64,000 nt of DNA, taken from assembly GCA_015056205.1 (NCBI GenBank), contig SVGS01000014.1, positions 19,358-83,357 on the forward strand. The letters are read 5' to 3'. Under the pieces are notes generated by a model. It saw only the letters and a program-made list of their open reading frames with translations. It searched no databases and was not told the DNA's origin. Position 1 is the first letter of the stretch; every line of letters begins with the position of its first letter. The position numbers and the translations under genes were made by a program. The DNA is from Clostridiales bacterium (GTDB taxonomy: Bacteria; Bacillota; Clostridia; Christensenellales; Aristaeellaceae). Below are positions 1 to 8,189 of the stretch, in pieces.

Positions 1-601
1 AAAAGGCCGTGTCCGGATGGGTCTGCTCCAGGCCCATGGCCGTGCCCAGCACCGCCCCGATATCGCTGACGGTTTCCGCGAAGAAAGCGAAGACCCGGCT
101 CAGGGAGGCGGCCCTCAGGGCGGAGAGCAGGCCGCCGGGGGCCGCGGCTTCGGCGACGGAGCCGGTGACCGGAACGAAGAGGACCATGGGATGCTCCGCG
201 GCCTCCACGGCCCGGGCCAGGGCGCAGAGGGCTTCCGGCGTTTCCTCCCCGGCGAGGCAGAGGCCGTAGAAGGCGGAGGTCCGCTCCAGCACCGCCTCCA
301 GGGCTTCCGCCGGGGTCTCCGGTTCCGCGGGATAAAGGGAGCAGAGCAGCCGGGAGGGGGCCGGGGAGGCGCCGAAAACCTTCCGGGCGGTCTGAACGGG
401 AACGGAATCCTCCGCGAAGCCGAGGGCGGCCAGCTCTTCGGCCGCCCGGGCGGCGGACTCGAAGGAGAGGAGCCGGAGCTCCTCCCGGAAAGCGGCCTCC
501 GGCAGGGGGGCCAGCAGGAGCGGCGTATCGAAGACCGTCGGGGAAGCAGCCGCGGAGGAGGCCGTCACCGTGACATGGACAATGGGATCAATGGAAAGCA
601 T
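1..601 (-). CDS. Contractile tail sheath-like protein (DUF3383 type), partial
   Basis: The minus-strand frame opens with ATG at 601 (MLSIDPIVHVTVTASSAAAS) and stays open to the left edge of the window, so only the N-terminal 200 residues are visible. The opening, the stretch VQTARKVFGASPAPSRLL (about residues 70-87) and the later GTAMGLEQTHPD segment resemble the N-terminal part of DUF3383 phage proteins, which form the contractile tail sheath of myovirus-like phages. It is the last visible gene of the prophage late operon, directly after the head-tail connector genes, which is the usual position of the sheath gene. This suggests a contractile tail. The assignment rests on remembered family features and position, not on an alignment. 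Confidence 0.6.
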   Translation of the reverse strand, partial: MLSIDPIVHVTVTASSAAASPTVFDTPLLLAPLPEAAFREELRLLSFESAARAAEELAALGFAEDSVPVQTARKVFGASPAPSRLLCSLYPAEPETPAEALEAVLERTSAFYGLCLAGEETPEALCALARAVEAAEHPMVLFVPVTGSVAEAAAPGGLLSALRAASLSRVFAFFAETVSDIGAVLGTAMGLEQTHPDTAF

Positions 602-623
602 GCGTGTTTCCGCCTTTCATGTT

Positions 624-1133
624 TCACTCGTTTCGTTTGACCTCCCAGGAAAAGGCGCCGTACAGTTCGCCGGTGCGGAAGAGGGGCTTATTGAAGCCCT
701 TGCCCGGGACCCGGACGCCCTTGCGGGCGGCGCGGTTATATACCCAGCCGCCGGAGACGGTGACCGGGGCGTTCGGCGGGGAGACGCCCGCGTCGATATA
801 CGCGCGGATGCCGTCGGCGCCGGCCCGGCCGGCCGCCTCAAACCCGGCGGCGACGCCGGCCTCCTCCCCGGAGAAGGCGGCTTCCGCGGCGCTGCGGAGA
901 GCTTCCGCCATCGCCTGGCGGACCTCCGGCCGGGCCAGGGCGGGAGCAACCACCGGCCGGGGCGGAATGCGCATCAGCGGGGAACCGTGCTCCTGGATGG
1001 CGAGAACGCGGCGCAGCCGGGCGCCGGCGGAATCGGGAAGGCCGACCTCCACCCGGGTTTCCGACAGGGCTTTTACGGCCCGGAGCAGGGCCTCCGTCCG
1101 CCGGGCGTCCTCCTTTACGGTGAGCCGGATCAT
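624..1133 (-). CDS. HK97 gp10-like tail-completion protein
   Basis: This encodes 169 residues starting MIRLTVKEDARR; a longer reading frame exists upstream but its extra residues are Pro/Gly/Arg-rich and overlap the previous gene. The start ATG at 1133 overlaps the stop of the upstream gene as ATGA, pointing to translational coupling. The order of features (short amphipathic start, VEVGLPDSAGARLRRVLAIQEHG, then a conserved RPVVAPAL-like segment and a C-terminal GFNKPLFRTGELYGAFSWEV block) matches head-tail joining or tail-completion proteins of the HK97 gp10 type, which usually have an IHEFG, a PARPF and an LIDTGxLxxSI motif. It lies between the connector genes and the sheath gene, as expected. 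Confidence 0.55.
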   Translation of the reverse strand: MIRLTVKEDARRTEALLRAVKALSETRVEVGLPDSAGARLRRVLAIQEHGSPLMRIPPRPVVAPALARPEVRQAMAEALRSAAEAAFSGEEAGVAAGFEAAGRAGADGIRAYIDAGVSPPNAPVTVSGGWVYNRAARKGVRVPGKGFNKPLFRTGELYGAFSWEVKRNE

Positions 1134-1540
1134 CCGCCGGCTCCTTCCGGCGCTTCCGCTTCTTCTGTTTCTTCCGCATCCAGCCGGACGGCCAGGGCCC
1201 GGTACAGGCCGAAAGCGCTCCAGGGACGGACTTCCACCACCCGCCACGTTCCGCCCTGCACCCGGATCCGGTCCGCGGCGAGGAAGGAGCCGGCGGCGGG
1301 GCCGTTTTCCCCGGCGGAAAGGGAGGCGGTGGTATAGATCCGGATCATTTCCTCCCGGGTTTCCTCGCCGGGGGAGAGGCGGAGGGCTTCCGCCGGGGCC
1401 GGGTGAACGCAGCCCACGACCGGAAAGGTGCGGGAGAGGGGAAGCAGGGAACCGTGGTCCCGTCGGTAGCTGGTGCGCTCCACCGTGAAGGGGACGGCGC
1501 CCAGATCGGGATCCAGCAGCGCTTCGCGCAGATCATTCAC
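1130..1540 (-). CDS. Prophage head-tail region protein, unknown family
   Basis: 136 residues if the GTG at 1540 is used. That start is preceded by GGAGG with a 7-base spacer and gives VNDLREALLDPDLGAVPFTV; the longer upstream frame is low-complexity and overlaps the neighbouring gene. The protein carries a central GETREEMIRIYTTASL segment and a C-terminal VVEVRPWSAFGLYRALAV. I do not recognise the family with certainty. It overlaps the upstream gene by 4 bases and the downstream gene by 4 bases, so it belongs to a tightly coupled connector block. Phages with a DUF4054/neck/sheath layout often have a small stopper or tail-joining protein here. Confidence 0.5.
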   Translation of the reverse strand: MNDLREALLDPDLGAVPFTVERTSYRRDHGSLLPLSRTFPVVGCVHPAPAEALRLSPGEETREEMIRIYTTASLSAGENGPAAGSFLAADRIRVQGGTWRVVEVRPWSAFGLYRALAVRLDAEETEEAEAPEGAGG

Positions 1541-2100
1541 GGGGATTCCTCCCTTCCGCGGGGGCTTCCGGAGGGGTGCAGAATCACCGCCGGCGCCTCC
1601 GAAAGGGGAGTCAGTGGGGAAAAGGAGGGGAGACGGAGCCGGAAGCGGAAGAAAACGGTCAGATCCGCCCGCTTCCGCCACAGGGAACCGGCCTCTTCGT
1701 GGAGGACGGTGGGGAGCGGTGGGGACGGAATCGGATAGACGCCCTGCCGGCGCAGCAGCGCCCGGGGCTCCTCCGGCCCGTCCAGGAACAGAAAGCAGCG
1801 GATGGTGTGGGCGTGCTCGACGCAGTGGGGCCCGTAGCAGACCACCAGCAGCCGGAAGCCGGGAAAGGCCTCCGTGACCGGACGGCCGTTTTCCAGGCGG
1901 CAGGTCTGCCAGCAGTTTTCGCTGCCCGGGTCCTCCAGCAGGGCATAGCAGACCAGATCCCGGTCCCGGGGCAGGCGGGGGGCGTTTTCCGGATCCTGAT
2001 AGGCGGGAACGATCAGCTCCGCGGCCTCGGGGCTGCCGGGATCCAGCCCCAGGCAGGCGGAAAGCACCCGAAAGAAAAGCATGGAAAAATCCTGAAACAT
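1537..2100 (-). CDS. Phage neck terminator-like protein
   Basis: 187 residues from ATG 2100, with GGAGG eleven bases upstream. The N-terminal helix-rich part (MFQDFSMLFFRVLSACLGLD) is followed by a beta-rich body. The C-terminal half has the pattern GVYPIPSPPLPTVL then WRKRADLTVFFRFRL, which resembles the neck/tail terminator family found in contractile phages (a GVYRIP segment followed by a W-x-RxD-F/x-V strand). It sits directly after the DUF4054-like gene and before a further connector, the usual gene order. Function inferred: closing the head-tail interface. The residue pattern is seen directly; the family name is from memory. Confidence 0.5.
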   Translation of the reverse strand: MFQDFSMLFFRVLSACLGLDPGSPEAAELIVPAYQDPENAPRLPRDRDLVCYALLEDPGSENCWQTCRLENGRPVTEAFPGFRLLVVCYGPHCVEHAHTIRCFLFLDGPEEPRALLRRQGVYPIPSPPLPTVLHEEAGSLWRKRADLTVFFRFRLRLPSFSPLTPLSEAPAVILHPSGSPRGREESP

Positions 2101-2119
2101 CGATTGAAATCCCTCCGGT

Positions 2120-2524
2120 TCAGGGAATATAAAGGGGAGAGGCGTGCTGGCGGATCAGGGTCAGCAGCTGCAGCCCGAACCCGGTTTCCGACAGGTCGGC
2201 CAGGGCGGTGGAGGCGGAGGAGAGGGAATCGGAGGAGGCATAGGTGACCTGCACCTCGCCGACCTTCCGGGAGGCCACGGGGCGGCTGCTCCGGTTCCGC
2301 CCGGCGGAGGAGAGCAGGAGCAGGGAGGGCTCCGCGCCCTCCGGCGCCGCCGTGAAGGCATACAGGGTCAGCAGATGGGCCGCGAAAAGCCGGCGGGCCG
2401 GCTCCCGGTCCGCCCCGAAGTCCGCGAACCGCGCGTTGGCCCGGGAAAGGGCGTCCGCCAGCACCGCCGGGGGAAAAAGATGATCAAACTGGGGATAGAA
2501 AGCGAGAAAATCTTCCTGGGTCAT
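2120..2524 (-). CDS. DUF4054-type head-tail adaptor
   Basis: 134 residues from ATG 2524, preceded by GGAGGTCCCC. The opening TQEDFLAFYPQFDHLFPPAV followed by an acidic/alanine helix (ANARFADFGADREPARRLFA) and the later VASRKVGEVQVTYAS strand is typical of DUF4054, a short head-tail adaptor of myo- and siphoviruses whose members start with F-x-x-x-FP-F/x-F. It ends with LIRQHASPLYIP, a family-like C-terminus. In this operon it precedes the neck terminator, which agrees with its role in the connector ring. The gene has normal codon use for the prophage and shows no damage. Confidence 0.6.
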   Translation of the reverse strand: MTQEDFLAFYPQFDHLFPPAVLADALSRANARFADFGADREPARRLFAAHLLTLYAFTAAPEGAEPSLLLLSSAGRNRSSRPVASRKVGEVQVTYASSDSLSSASTALADLSETGFGLQLLTLIRQHASPLYIP

Positions 2525-2608
2525 GGGGACCTCCGGGCATGAAAAAGCCCGGACCGTAAAGACGGCCCGGGCGGAACGATGACTCCGCTTTGCGGGGACA
2601 GGGGAAAA

Positions 2609-4006
2609 TTACCGGGTTTCGTAGGTCAGGCGAAGCGTCTGGCAGATCTCCTCCGCCTTGGAGCCGGCGGGAACGGAGAACACGGCTTCGGGACACTGGA
2701 TAAAGGCGTCCGGCGCCATGACCGAGAGGCTTGCCGGGAGGGAGACGCGCCGCAGCGCCTGGCAGTACATGAAGGCCTCCTCCGCGATATGGGTGACGCC
2801 CTCGGGAATATCAATCTCCGTCAGGCCGGCGCACAGGCTGAAGGTATTCCGGTTAATCAGGGTCAGGGAGGCGGGCAGCTTCAGGGAGGTCAGGCCGATG
2901 CAGCCGTAGAAGGCGCTTTCGCCGATGACGGACACGTTGTCCGGAATCGTCAGCTCCGTCAGGCTGCGGCAGCCGTAGAAGGCGTCCCGCTCGATCTTGC
3001 TGAGGGTTTCCGGCAGCTCGAGATGCTGCAGGGATTCGGCGCCGTTAAAGGCGCTCTGGCCGATGACCGCCAGCTTCGGGGAAAGATGCACCTCCGTCAG
3101 GCTGCGGCAGTCGGCGAAGAGGCCGGCGTTCATGGAGGTGACCTTATCCGGCAGGGTGACGGCAGTCAGATTCCAGCAGCCCCGGAAGGCGTTGATACCG
3201 ATCAGCTTCACATTGGCGCCCAGGGTGACGGAGGTCAGCCCCTTGCAGTTCCGGAACAGGCCGGTGGGCAGGGACTTGACGCTGTCCGGAAAGCTCATGC
3301 TTTCCAGGGCGCTGCAGCCGAAGAAGGCTTCCGATGCCAGGGAGGGATATTTCTCCGGCAGGTTAATCCCGCGCAGGCGCTCGCACAGATAGAAGGCCCG
3401 GCGCTCAATGGAGGTTACCGAGGCCGGAACCGTGACCGTCTTCAGGCGGGGATTGCCGTAGAACGCCATGGTGCTGACCGATTCCGTTCCCTCCGGAATA
3501 TCGTAGGCGGTCGCGGTCAGGGAGGAGGGGTAGCTGATCAGGGCATGATCCGCCCGGTTGAACAGCACGTTGTCCTTCACCTCCAGCAGGGGGTGGTCCG
3601 CGGACACGTGAATGGCTTCCAGAGAATCGCAGCCGATGAAGGGGTTATAGCCGATTTCCCGCAGGGAGGAGGGGAAGGTGACGGACTCCAGGAAGGTGCT
3701 GTAGGCGAAGAGGCCCGACCCCATGCTGACGATGCCTTCCGAGAAGGTCACGTTGACCAGGTCGTTGTTCCAGGAGAAGGCGCCGTCCGCGATCATGGAG
3801 ACCGGGTGCCCGTCCAGCTCGGCGGGAACCGTCAGATCCTCGTCGCTGCCGTAATACTTCGCCAGGCTGATGGTGCCGTCCGCCAGGGGCAGATAATCAT
3901 AATCGCCGCTCACCTGATAAATCGTGGTATCCGCGGAAGCACCGAAGGAAGAAAAGGAAAACAGGAGACAAAGCAGAAGCCATGCCGCCGTCAGTCGGAT
4001 TTTCAT
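2609..4006 (-). CDS. Secreted BspA-type leucine-rich repeat protein
   Basis: 465 residues from ATG 4006 (MKIRLTAAWLLLCLLFSFSS), a clear signal peptide with likely cleavage near ASA-DT. A G-rich Shine-Dalgarno lies just upstream; a slightly longer frame begins at 4036 but lacks a signal. The rest consists of about fifteen LRR_5/BspA repeats of about 23 residues, e.g. LTELTIPDNVSVIGESAFYG and LTSLKLPASLTLINRNTFSL, each with the I-x-x-x-AF-x-x-C core. There is no sortase motif or membrane anchor. BspA-type LRR proteins act in adhesion or host/bacterial surface binding. It lies inside the prophage late operon between the capsid-proximal and connector genes, in the same orientation, so it may be phage cargo (a moron) or a virion-associated binding protein. 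A cellular role after lysogeny is inference. Confidence 0.8.
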   Translation of the reverse strand: MKIRLTAAWLLLCLLFSFSSFGASADTTIYQVSGDYDYLPLADGTISLAKYYGSDEDLTVPAELDGHPVSMIADGAFSWNNDLVNVTFSEGIVSMGSGLFAYSTFLESVTFPSSLREIGYNPFIGCDSLEAIHVSADHPLLEVKDNVLFNRADHALISYPSSLTATAYDIPEGTESVSTMAFYGNPRLKTVTVPASVTSIERRAFYLCERLRGINLPEKYPSLASEAFFGCSALESMSFPDSVKSLPTGLFRNCKGLTSVTLGANVKLIGINAFRGCWNLTAVTLPDKVTSMNAGLFADCRSLTEVHLSPKLAVIGQSAFNGAESLQHLELPETLSKIERDAFYGCRSLTELTIPDNVSVIGESAFYGCIGLTSLKLPASLTLINRNTFSLCAGLTEIDIPEGVTHIAEEAFMYCQALRRVSLPASLSVMAPDAFIQCPEAVFSVPAGSKAEEICQTLRLTYETR

Positions 4007-4078
4007 TCCATATTCCCCCCCATCATCGGTGTGCACCTATCATCATAACCTTTTTTTACCTGATCGTCAATTGAAAAA

Positions 4079-4483
4079 TCAGGTTTCGGGCGGGGCGCTT
4101 CCGGAAGAACGGTCCGGGGTTCCGGCGGGGAGCGCTTCGGGGTTCTTTCCGGAAGGCCGGTTCGGAGTTTGGGCGGGGAGCGCTTCGGGGTTCTTTCCGG
4201 AAGAACGCCGGGGAGCCGGGGAGCGGCGGGCCGCGCCGCCGGATTTTTTGCCGTCGGCGCCCGTGTGCCGCAGGGGATCCTGCTCCAGGGCGCGGAGGGC
4301 TTGCTGATCCGGATGGACGGCCGCTTCCAGGGAGCCGTCCTCCACCAGCAGGCGGAAGAGGGGATCGCCGCGGATGGCCTCCGGCGCCTCGACGAAGGTG
4401 AGGCGCCGGGAGGGCGTGACGGTGAACAGGGGGGCGCCGGTTTCGTCATGGAACTCGGCGCAGACTCGGGAGAGAATCAGCAT
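4079..4483 (-). CDS. Small prophage protein with C-terminal repeats
   Basis: 134 residues from ATG 4483. The N-terminal 55 residues (MLILSRVCAEFHDETGAPLF...) form a compact beta-rich start that I associate with small proteins encoded beside capsid genes in Clostridia prophages, but I cannot name a family. Residues from about 75 are low-complexity and built from a 16-residue repeat (SGKNPEALPA-xTPxR), mirrored in DNA by a perfect 32-bp direct repeat at 4124-4155 and 4172-4203. The gene lies directly downstream of the major capsid gene. Repeat-number change would alter only the disordered tail. Confidence 0.5.
   Translation of the reverse strand: MLILSRVCAEFHDETGAPLFTVTPSRRLTFVEAPEAIRGDPLFRLLVEDGSLEAAVHPDQQALRALEQDPLRHTGADGKKSGGAARRSPAPRRSSGKNPEALPAQTPNRPSGKNPEALPAGTPDRSSGSAPPET
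4124..4203. repeat. 32-bp direct repeat, 48-bp period
   Basis: The 32 bases at 4124-4155 are repeated without change at 4172-4203. The period of 48 bp equals 16 codons and keeps the reading frame of the small prophage protein, giving two copies of SGKNPEALPA. A degraded third unit may lie at 4090-4120. Confidence 0.85.
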
Positions 4484-4567
4484 AATAAAAAAACTCCTTT
4501 TCGGTTGAGATCCCAGGCATTTGACATTTTCCGCAATGGGGAATGTATTCCCGCAACCTCAATTGTC

Positions 4568-4654
4568 GCAGAGGCGTTACAGCCGCCTCTGCTCTGTTTC
4601 GGTTGAGATCTGAGGTTTTAAAACTTCCCCCACAGGGGGTTAAAACCTCAGATC
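4568..4654 (-). promoter_or_regulatory. Two strong stem-loops behind the capsid gene
   Basis: One stem pairs GCAGAGGC (4568-4575) with GCCTCTGC (4585-4592). The second pairs 15 bases at 4607-4621 (GATCTGAGGTTTTAA) perfectly with 4640-4654 and has an inner CCCCC/GGGGG stem. The capsid stop codon (4648-4650) lies inside the second hairpin. There is no U-run after either, so they look more like mRNA processing or stability elements, or a small inserted palindrome, than a simple terminator. The rest of 4484-4567 holds no gene; the words GGTTGAGATC occur twice (about 4503 and 4601). Confidence 0.6.
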
Positions 4655-5326
4655 CCATCCATATACCTCACAGTCGTGGGATAGAGGAAGCGGACTTCGG
4701 AGAACTGGGCGGTGTAGGGGATTTTATAGCGCATTTCGCTGAACTCGGTGCCCATGCGGCGGAGGGGCTGGGTCAGGTTGAAGCAGATGCGGTCCACCCG
4801 GTTCATGTAAACCACCATGCGGTCCCGGCCGCCGCTGCCAGCGCCCCGGCACCACTTGCAGGGGGAGATGATCAGATCGCCGCCCTGCTGGCGGGACAGG
4901 TTGTTTTCCAGCACGTAGGTCAGGATGCTGCGCTCGGAATCGTCGGAGACCTTCCGGGTCACCAGCTGGCCGAACTGCTCCACCGGCACCAGAATGTGGT
5001 TCGGCAGGGCGTCGGAGGAGCAGTCGTTGTCCGTCCAGACGTCGGAGATGATCTGGTTCACATCCCGCAGGATCTGGTCCGCGGTCTTGCCGGACCACTG
5101 GGTGTCCACCCCGCCGCCCGTGGCGGGCAGCGCCATGGTGCGGATCACGTCCGGATTGTTGCACAGGCCGGTGGACTTCGTCTTTTCGAAGCCCCGGTAG
5201 ACGTTCCGGTCGATCACCTTGTCGCAGTGCAGGCGGATGCCCTTATCCAGGAAGGTCTGGGGATCCCGGCCCACCTGCCTCATTTTTTCGCTCTCCATGA
5301 CGGAGAACCCGGGAATGGCACGGTCG
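4648..5326 (-). pseudogene. Major capsid protein, C-terminal part (split gene)
   Basis: This frame encodes the last 225 residues of a major capsid protein (IDRAIPGFSVMESEKMRQVG... to ...TVRYMDGI, residues 110-335 of the rejoined protein), of the type with a DUF2184/PF09950-like fold. It has no start codon with a Shine-Dalgarno site of its own; the frame runs leftward out of the inserted element. Joining base 5326 through one AT to base 26471 restores one frame of 1008 bases including the stop. The fragment itself carries no frameshift or internal stop, so the capsid gene looks recently or reversibly interrupted rather than decayed. Confidence 0.85.
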
Positions 5327-5337
5327 ATACAAGAAAA

Positions 5338-5422
5338 CGATGCACCCCACTCGCCTTTCTGGGGTGCAAATAGGTGCAAGACCTATCGAGTGGGGTGCAT
5401 CGTGTGATCGTATGGGGTGCAT
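5338..5422. repeat. Left-end repeat cluster of the element
   Basis: CGATGCACCCCACTCG at 5338-5353 is the exact inverted copy of CGAGTGGGGTGCATCG at 5387-5402. Between and beside them the word GGGGTGCA occurs again (5361 region, 5414 region), making at least four copies in 85 bp. ATCGTGTGA at 5399-5407 also recurs near the right end. Such dense inverted words beside a recombinase gene fit a recombinase- or transposase-binding region. Confidence 0.7.
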
Positions 5423-6996
5423 CAGTCAACCTGGATCTCTTCGCCGGTGCTCAGCGTAAAGCGTACATCCTTTTTCCCGTAAACCGTCACCTGGTCGATC
5501 AGCGTTGCCCAGAGCTCGGTGCTGAACTCTGAAACCGTATCGGGCATCTGCTCAACCGCGTCAATGAAATCCGCAATCCGGCGGTTCCGCATTTCCTTGT
5601 CCCGGATGCGAGTATCCAGCCGGGTCAGCTTTTCCTCCGCCTTCTTGTACTTTCCAGAAAGCTCATCGTACTGCTTGATGTACTTCACCTGGTCCTGCGC
5701 CTCTTTGGCATTCCGGTCGATCAGGGCCTGCAGCCTGTCTGCGAGAAGGTTCCTTTCAATCTCCAAGTCAGCACGCTCCTTTTCCAGTTCCTCTGTCCCA
5801 CCGACAAGGGTCTGCAGTTCTCGGAGGTTAGTGATGATCTCGTCCCGGTCGATTGAAAGCTTCCGGCAGACCTTCAGGAAGTCTGCTTCAATCCTGTCCT
5901 CATACAGATGCGGCATCCGGCAAATTTTGGTTCCCTTGTATTTGTTGTTGCACTGCCAGATGACCCGGCGGTATTTGTCGTTACTGTGCCAGACCTTAGG
6001 CCCGAAGGTTGCTCCGCAGCATCCGCAGAAGATCTTCCCCGAGAAAATGGTCTGGCCTTGGAGCGGCCTGTTCTTTCTCCGGAGAATCTCATCCTGGACT
6101 CGTTTGAAGGTCTCCGGGGGAATGATCGCCTCGTGATCCTGCTCGATGTGGTACATGGGGACCTGACCTTGGTTCTTGATGGGTGTCTTATGCAGGAAGT
6201 CCAGCGTGTATGTCTTCTGAAGGATTTTGTCACCCATATAGGTCTCGTTCGTCAGGATTCCTGCAATCGTCACATCCCGCCAGTTCTTCTTACCCGCTGG
6301 TGTTGGTATGCCTTCCTCTGTCAGGATTTTTGCGATCTTGTTGTAGGAGTACCCTTCCAGAAACAGGCCATAAATCTTTCGGACAACAACTGCCTGCTCC
6401 TTATTGATAACCGGTGTTCCATCAGGCCCTTTATCATATCCAAGAAAATGAGCGTACCCAAGGCTGTACTTTCCGTCAGCTGCTCTTTTCCGCTGACCCC
6501 AGCGCACGTTCTCGGAAATGCTCCGGCTTTCTTCCTGAGCCAGGCTGCTCATGATGGTCAGCAGGAGTTCCCCCTTGGAATCAAACGTCCAGATGTTTTC
6601 CTTCTCGAAGTAGACCTCTGTTCCATGCTCTTTCAGCTTCCGAATGGTGGTCAGGCTGTCCACGGTATTACGGGCAAAGCGGCTGACCGACTTCGTTACG
6701 ATCAAATCGATCTTGCCGTCCAGCGCATCCTCCACCATCTGCTGAAAGCCTTCCCGGTGTTTTGTGCTGGTAGCGGAGATTCCTTCATCTGTGTAAACTC
6801 TGACGAATTCCCAGTCATTTCGGCTCTGGATGTAGTTCGTGTAGTAACTGACCTGGGCCTCGTAGCTGGATTGCTGTTCTTCCAGTTCTGTGGAAACCCG
6901 TGCATATCCGGCGACCTTCCGTTTCGTCCCGTTACTGATCGGTGCTGATGTGGTCCGGTCGATTGTTGCCGGTATGACCCTTACCTTTTTTGCCAT
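5422..6996 (-). CDS. Large serine recombinase B
   Basis: 524 residues from ATG 6996, with GGGAGGAAACGTTC upstream. Domains: N-terminal resolvase/invertase domain (AGYARVSTELEEQ with the catalytic Ser, about residue 35; SVSRFARNTVDSL), a recombinase domain (GYSYNKIAKILTEEGIPTP), a zinc ribbon (FCGCCGATFGPK...QCNNKYKGTKIC) and a C-terminal coiled coil (residues about 400-480). This is the full layout of large serine integrases/transposon recombinases, which cut two DNA sites and exchange strands through a Ser-DNA bond. It overlaps recombinase A by 16 bases and ends only about 95 bp from the element's left end. It is the likely enzyme for integration or excision of the element. Confidence 0.9.
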   Translation of the reverse strand: MAKKVRVIPATIDRTTSAPISNGTKRKVAGYARVSTELEEQQSSYEAQVSYYTNYIQSRNDWEFVRVYTDEGISATSTKHREGFQQMVEDALDGKIDLIVTKSVSRFARNTVDSLTTIRKLKEHGTEVYFEKENIWTFDSKGELLLTIMSSLAQEESRSISENVRWGQRKRAADGKYSLGYAHFLGYDKGPDGTPVINKEQAVVVRKIYGLFLEGYSYNKIAKILTEEGIPTPAGKKNWRDVTIAGILTNETYMGDKILQKTYTLDFLHKTPIKNQGQVPMYHIEQDHEAIIPPETFKRVQDEILRRKNRPLQGQTIFSGKIFCGCCGATFGPKVWHSNDKYRRVIWQCNNKYKGTKICRMPHLYEDRIEADFLKVCRKLSIDRDEIITNLRELQTLVGGTEELEKERADLEIERNLLADRLQALIDRNAKEAQDQVKYIKQYDELSGKYKKAEEKLTRLDTRIRDKEMRNRRIADFIDAVEQMPDTVSEFSTELWATLIDQVTVYGKKDVRFTLSTGEEIQVD

Positions 6997-8189
6997 GAAC
7001 GTTTCCTCCCGTTAGTCATTTCAAGTTCCAGATGATCATCGAACAGGACGATCCGTTCGACCTGTCGCTTCAGTTTGTGCACGATTTCTTCCTCTCCAAT
7101 AGCCGTCTGTACAGCAGCCATCAGTTCCTCATCCCGCCAGTTCTTGCAGTCGCAGCTCTTTTTGATTCTCCTGGCATCACATGTCCAATACCGGAACTGG
7201 CCTTGTGCAGTGCTGTGCATGAAAGCCTTTGACCCGCACTTCCCGCACCAGACCATCCCGCTGTAGGCACTGGGGTTTCTCTTCTCATGAAGCTGATCCT
7301 TGCCGCGTTCCTTCCGCATTGCCTGAGCGGCGGCAAAGGTGTCCGGATCTATGATTGCCTCGTGATGATCGTCCACACGGTACTTTGGAAGCTCCCCGTA
7401 GTTGATCCTCTGCTTGTGAGGCTTGTATGCATAGACCTGCTGGTAGATCTGGCACCCTGTGTATTCTTCGTTGCTGATCATTTTTCGGAGAGTCTGCGGA
7501 GAAAAATGCTTTGTCCCCCGGACGCTTCTTATCTCCTTTTCATCCAGTTCTGTTGCAATTTCCCGAAAGGACTTCCCGGAAAGATACTCAGCAAAAATAA
7601 ACCGGACGACTTCTGCTTCGTCCGGTTCGATTACCCGTTCATCGCCTTCCCAGCGATATCCATACAGCTTCAGGTGCGCGTGTGGTTTACCTTGCTCATA
7701 GTTTTTTCGCACTCGCCATTTGATGTTCTGCGATAGACTGATACTTTCCTGTTCGGCAAAGCTGGCCAGGATAGAAAGCATCACCTCGCCATCCGAAGTG
7801 AAGGTGTTCACGTGTTCACGCTCAAAGCGAACCTCCACGCCCAGTTCCTTCAGATGGCGAACCGTCGCCAGCAGATCAACCGTATTTCTGGCAAATCTGG
7901 ATATAGACTTCGTCAGGATGATGTCAATCTTTCCTGCTTCACAATCAGCGATCATCTTCTGAAAGCGCTCACGCGGTTTTGTGTCTGTACCGGTAATGCC
8001 CGCATCAATGTAAACGCCGACATACTCCCATTCTGGCGTTCCCTGGATCAGGTTGCTGTAGTAGCTAACCTGCGCGGACAGTGAATGCATCAGCTGCTCT
8101 GTATCAACAGAAACACGTGCATAAGCCGCCACTCTTTTCCGCTGAAACTGTTTGATCTGTCTGGTTTCAATCCGTTTTACGGTCGACAT
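6981..8189 (-). CDS. Large serine recombinase A
   Basis: 402 residues from ATG 8189 (MSTVKRIETRQIKQ), preceded by AAAGGAGGGACAAC; a few further in-frame residues upstream are unlikely to be used. It has the resolvase domain with catalytic Ser in AAYARVSVDTEQ, the SISRFARNTVDLL helix, a recombinase domain (GKSFREIATELDEKEIRSV) and a zinc ribbon (WCGKCGSKAFMHS...CDARRIKKSCDC). It lacks the long C-terminal coiled coil of its neighbour and is about 120 residues shorter. The 16-base overlap with recombinase B suggests coupled translation. Paired large serine recombinases in mobile cassettes may both be needed or may divide integration and excision; that division is inference here. Confidence 0.9.
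   Translation of the reverse strand: MSTVKRIETRQIKQFQRKRVAAYARVSVDTEQLMHSLSAQVSYYSNLIQGTPEWEYVGVYIDAGITGTDTKPRERFQKMIADCEAGKIDIILTKSISRFARNTVDLLATVRHLKELGVEVRFEREHVNTFTSDGEVMLSILASFAEQESISLSQNIKWRVRKNYEQGKPHAHLKLYGYRWEGDERVIEPDEAEVVRFIFAEYLSGKSFREIATELDEKEIRSVRGTKHFSPQTLRKMISNEEYTGCQIYQQVYAYKPHKQRINYGELPKYRVDDHHEAIIDPDTFAAAQAMRKERGKDQLHEKRNPSAYSGMVWCGKCGSKAFMHSTAQGQFRYWTCDARRIKKSCDCKNWRDEELMAAVQTAIGEEEIVHKLKRQVERIVLFDDHLELEMTNGRKRSWQKR

Noticed and set aside
1..5300. Long plus-strand open frames rich in Gly, Pro and Arg
   Set aside because: They lie opposite prophage genes with good starts and recognisable families; they lack Shine-Dalgarno sites and follow from high GC at third positions.
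5338..5422. CRISPR-like repeat cluster
   Set aside because: Repeats are inverted, of different length and without uniform spacers; no cas genes are near.
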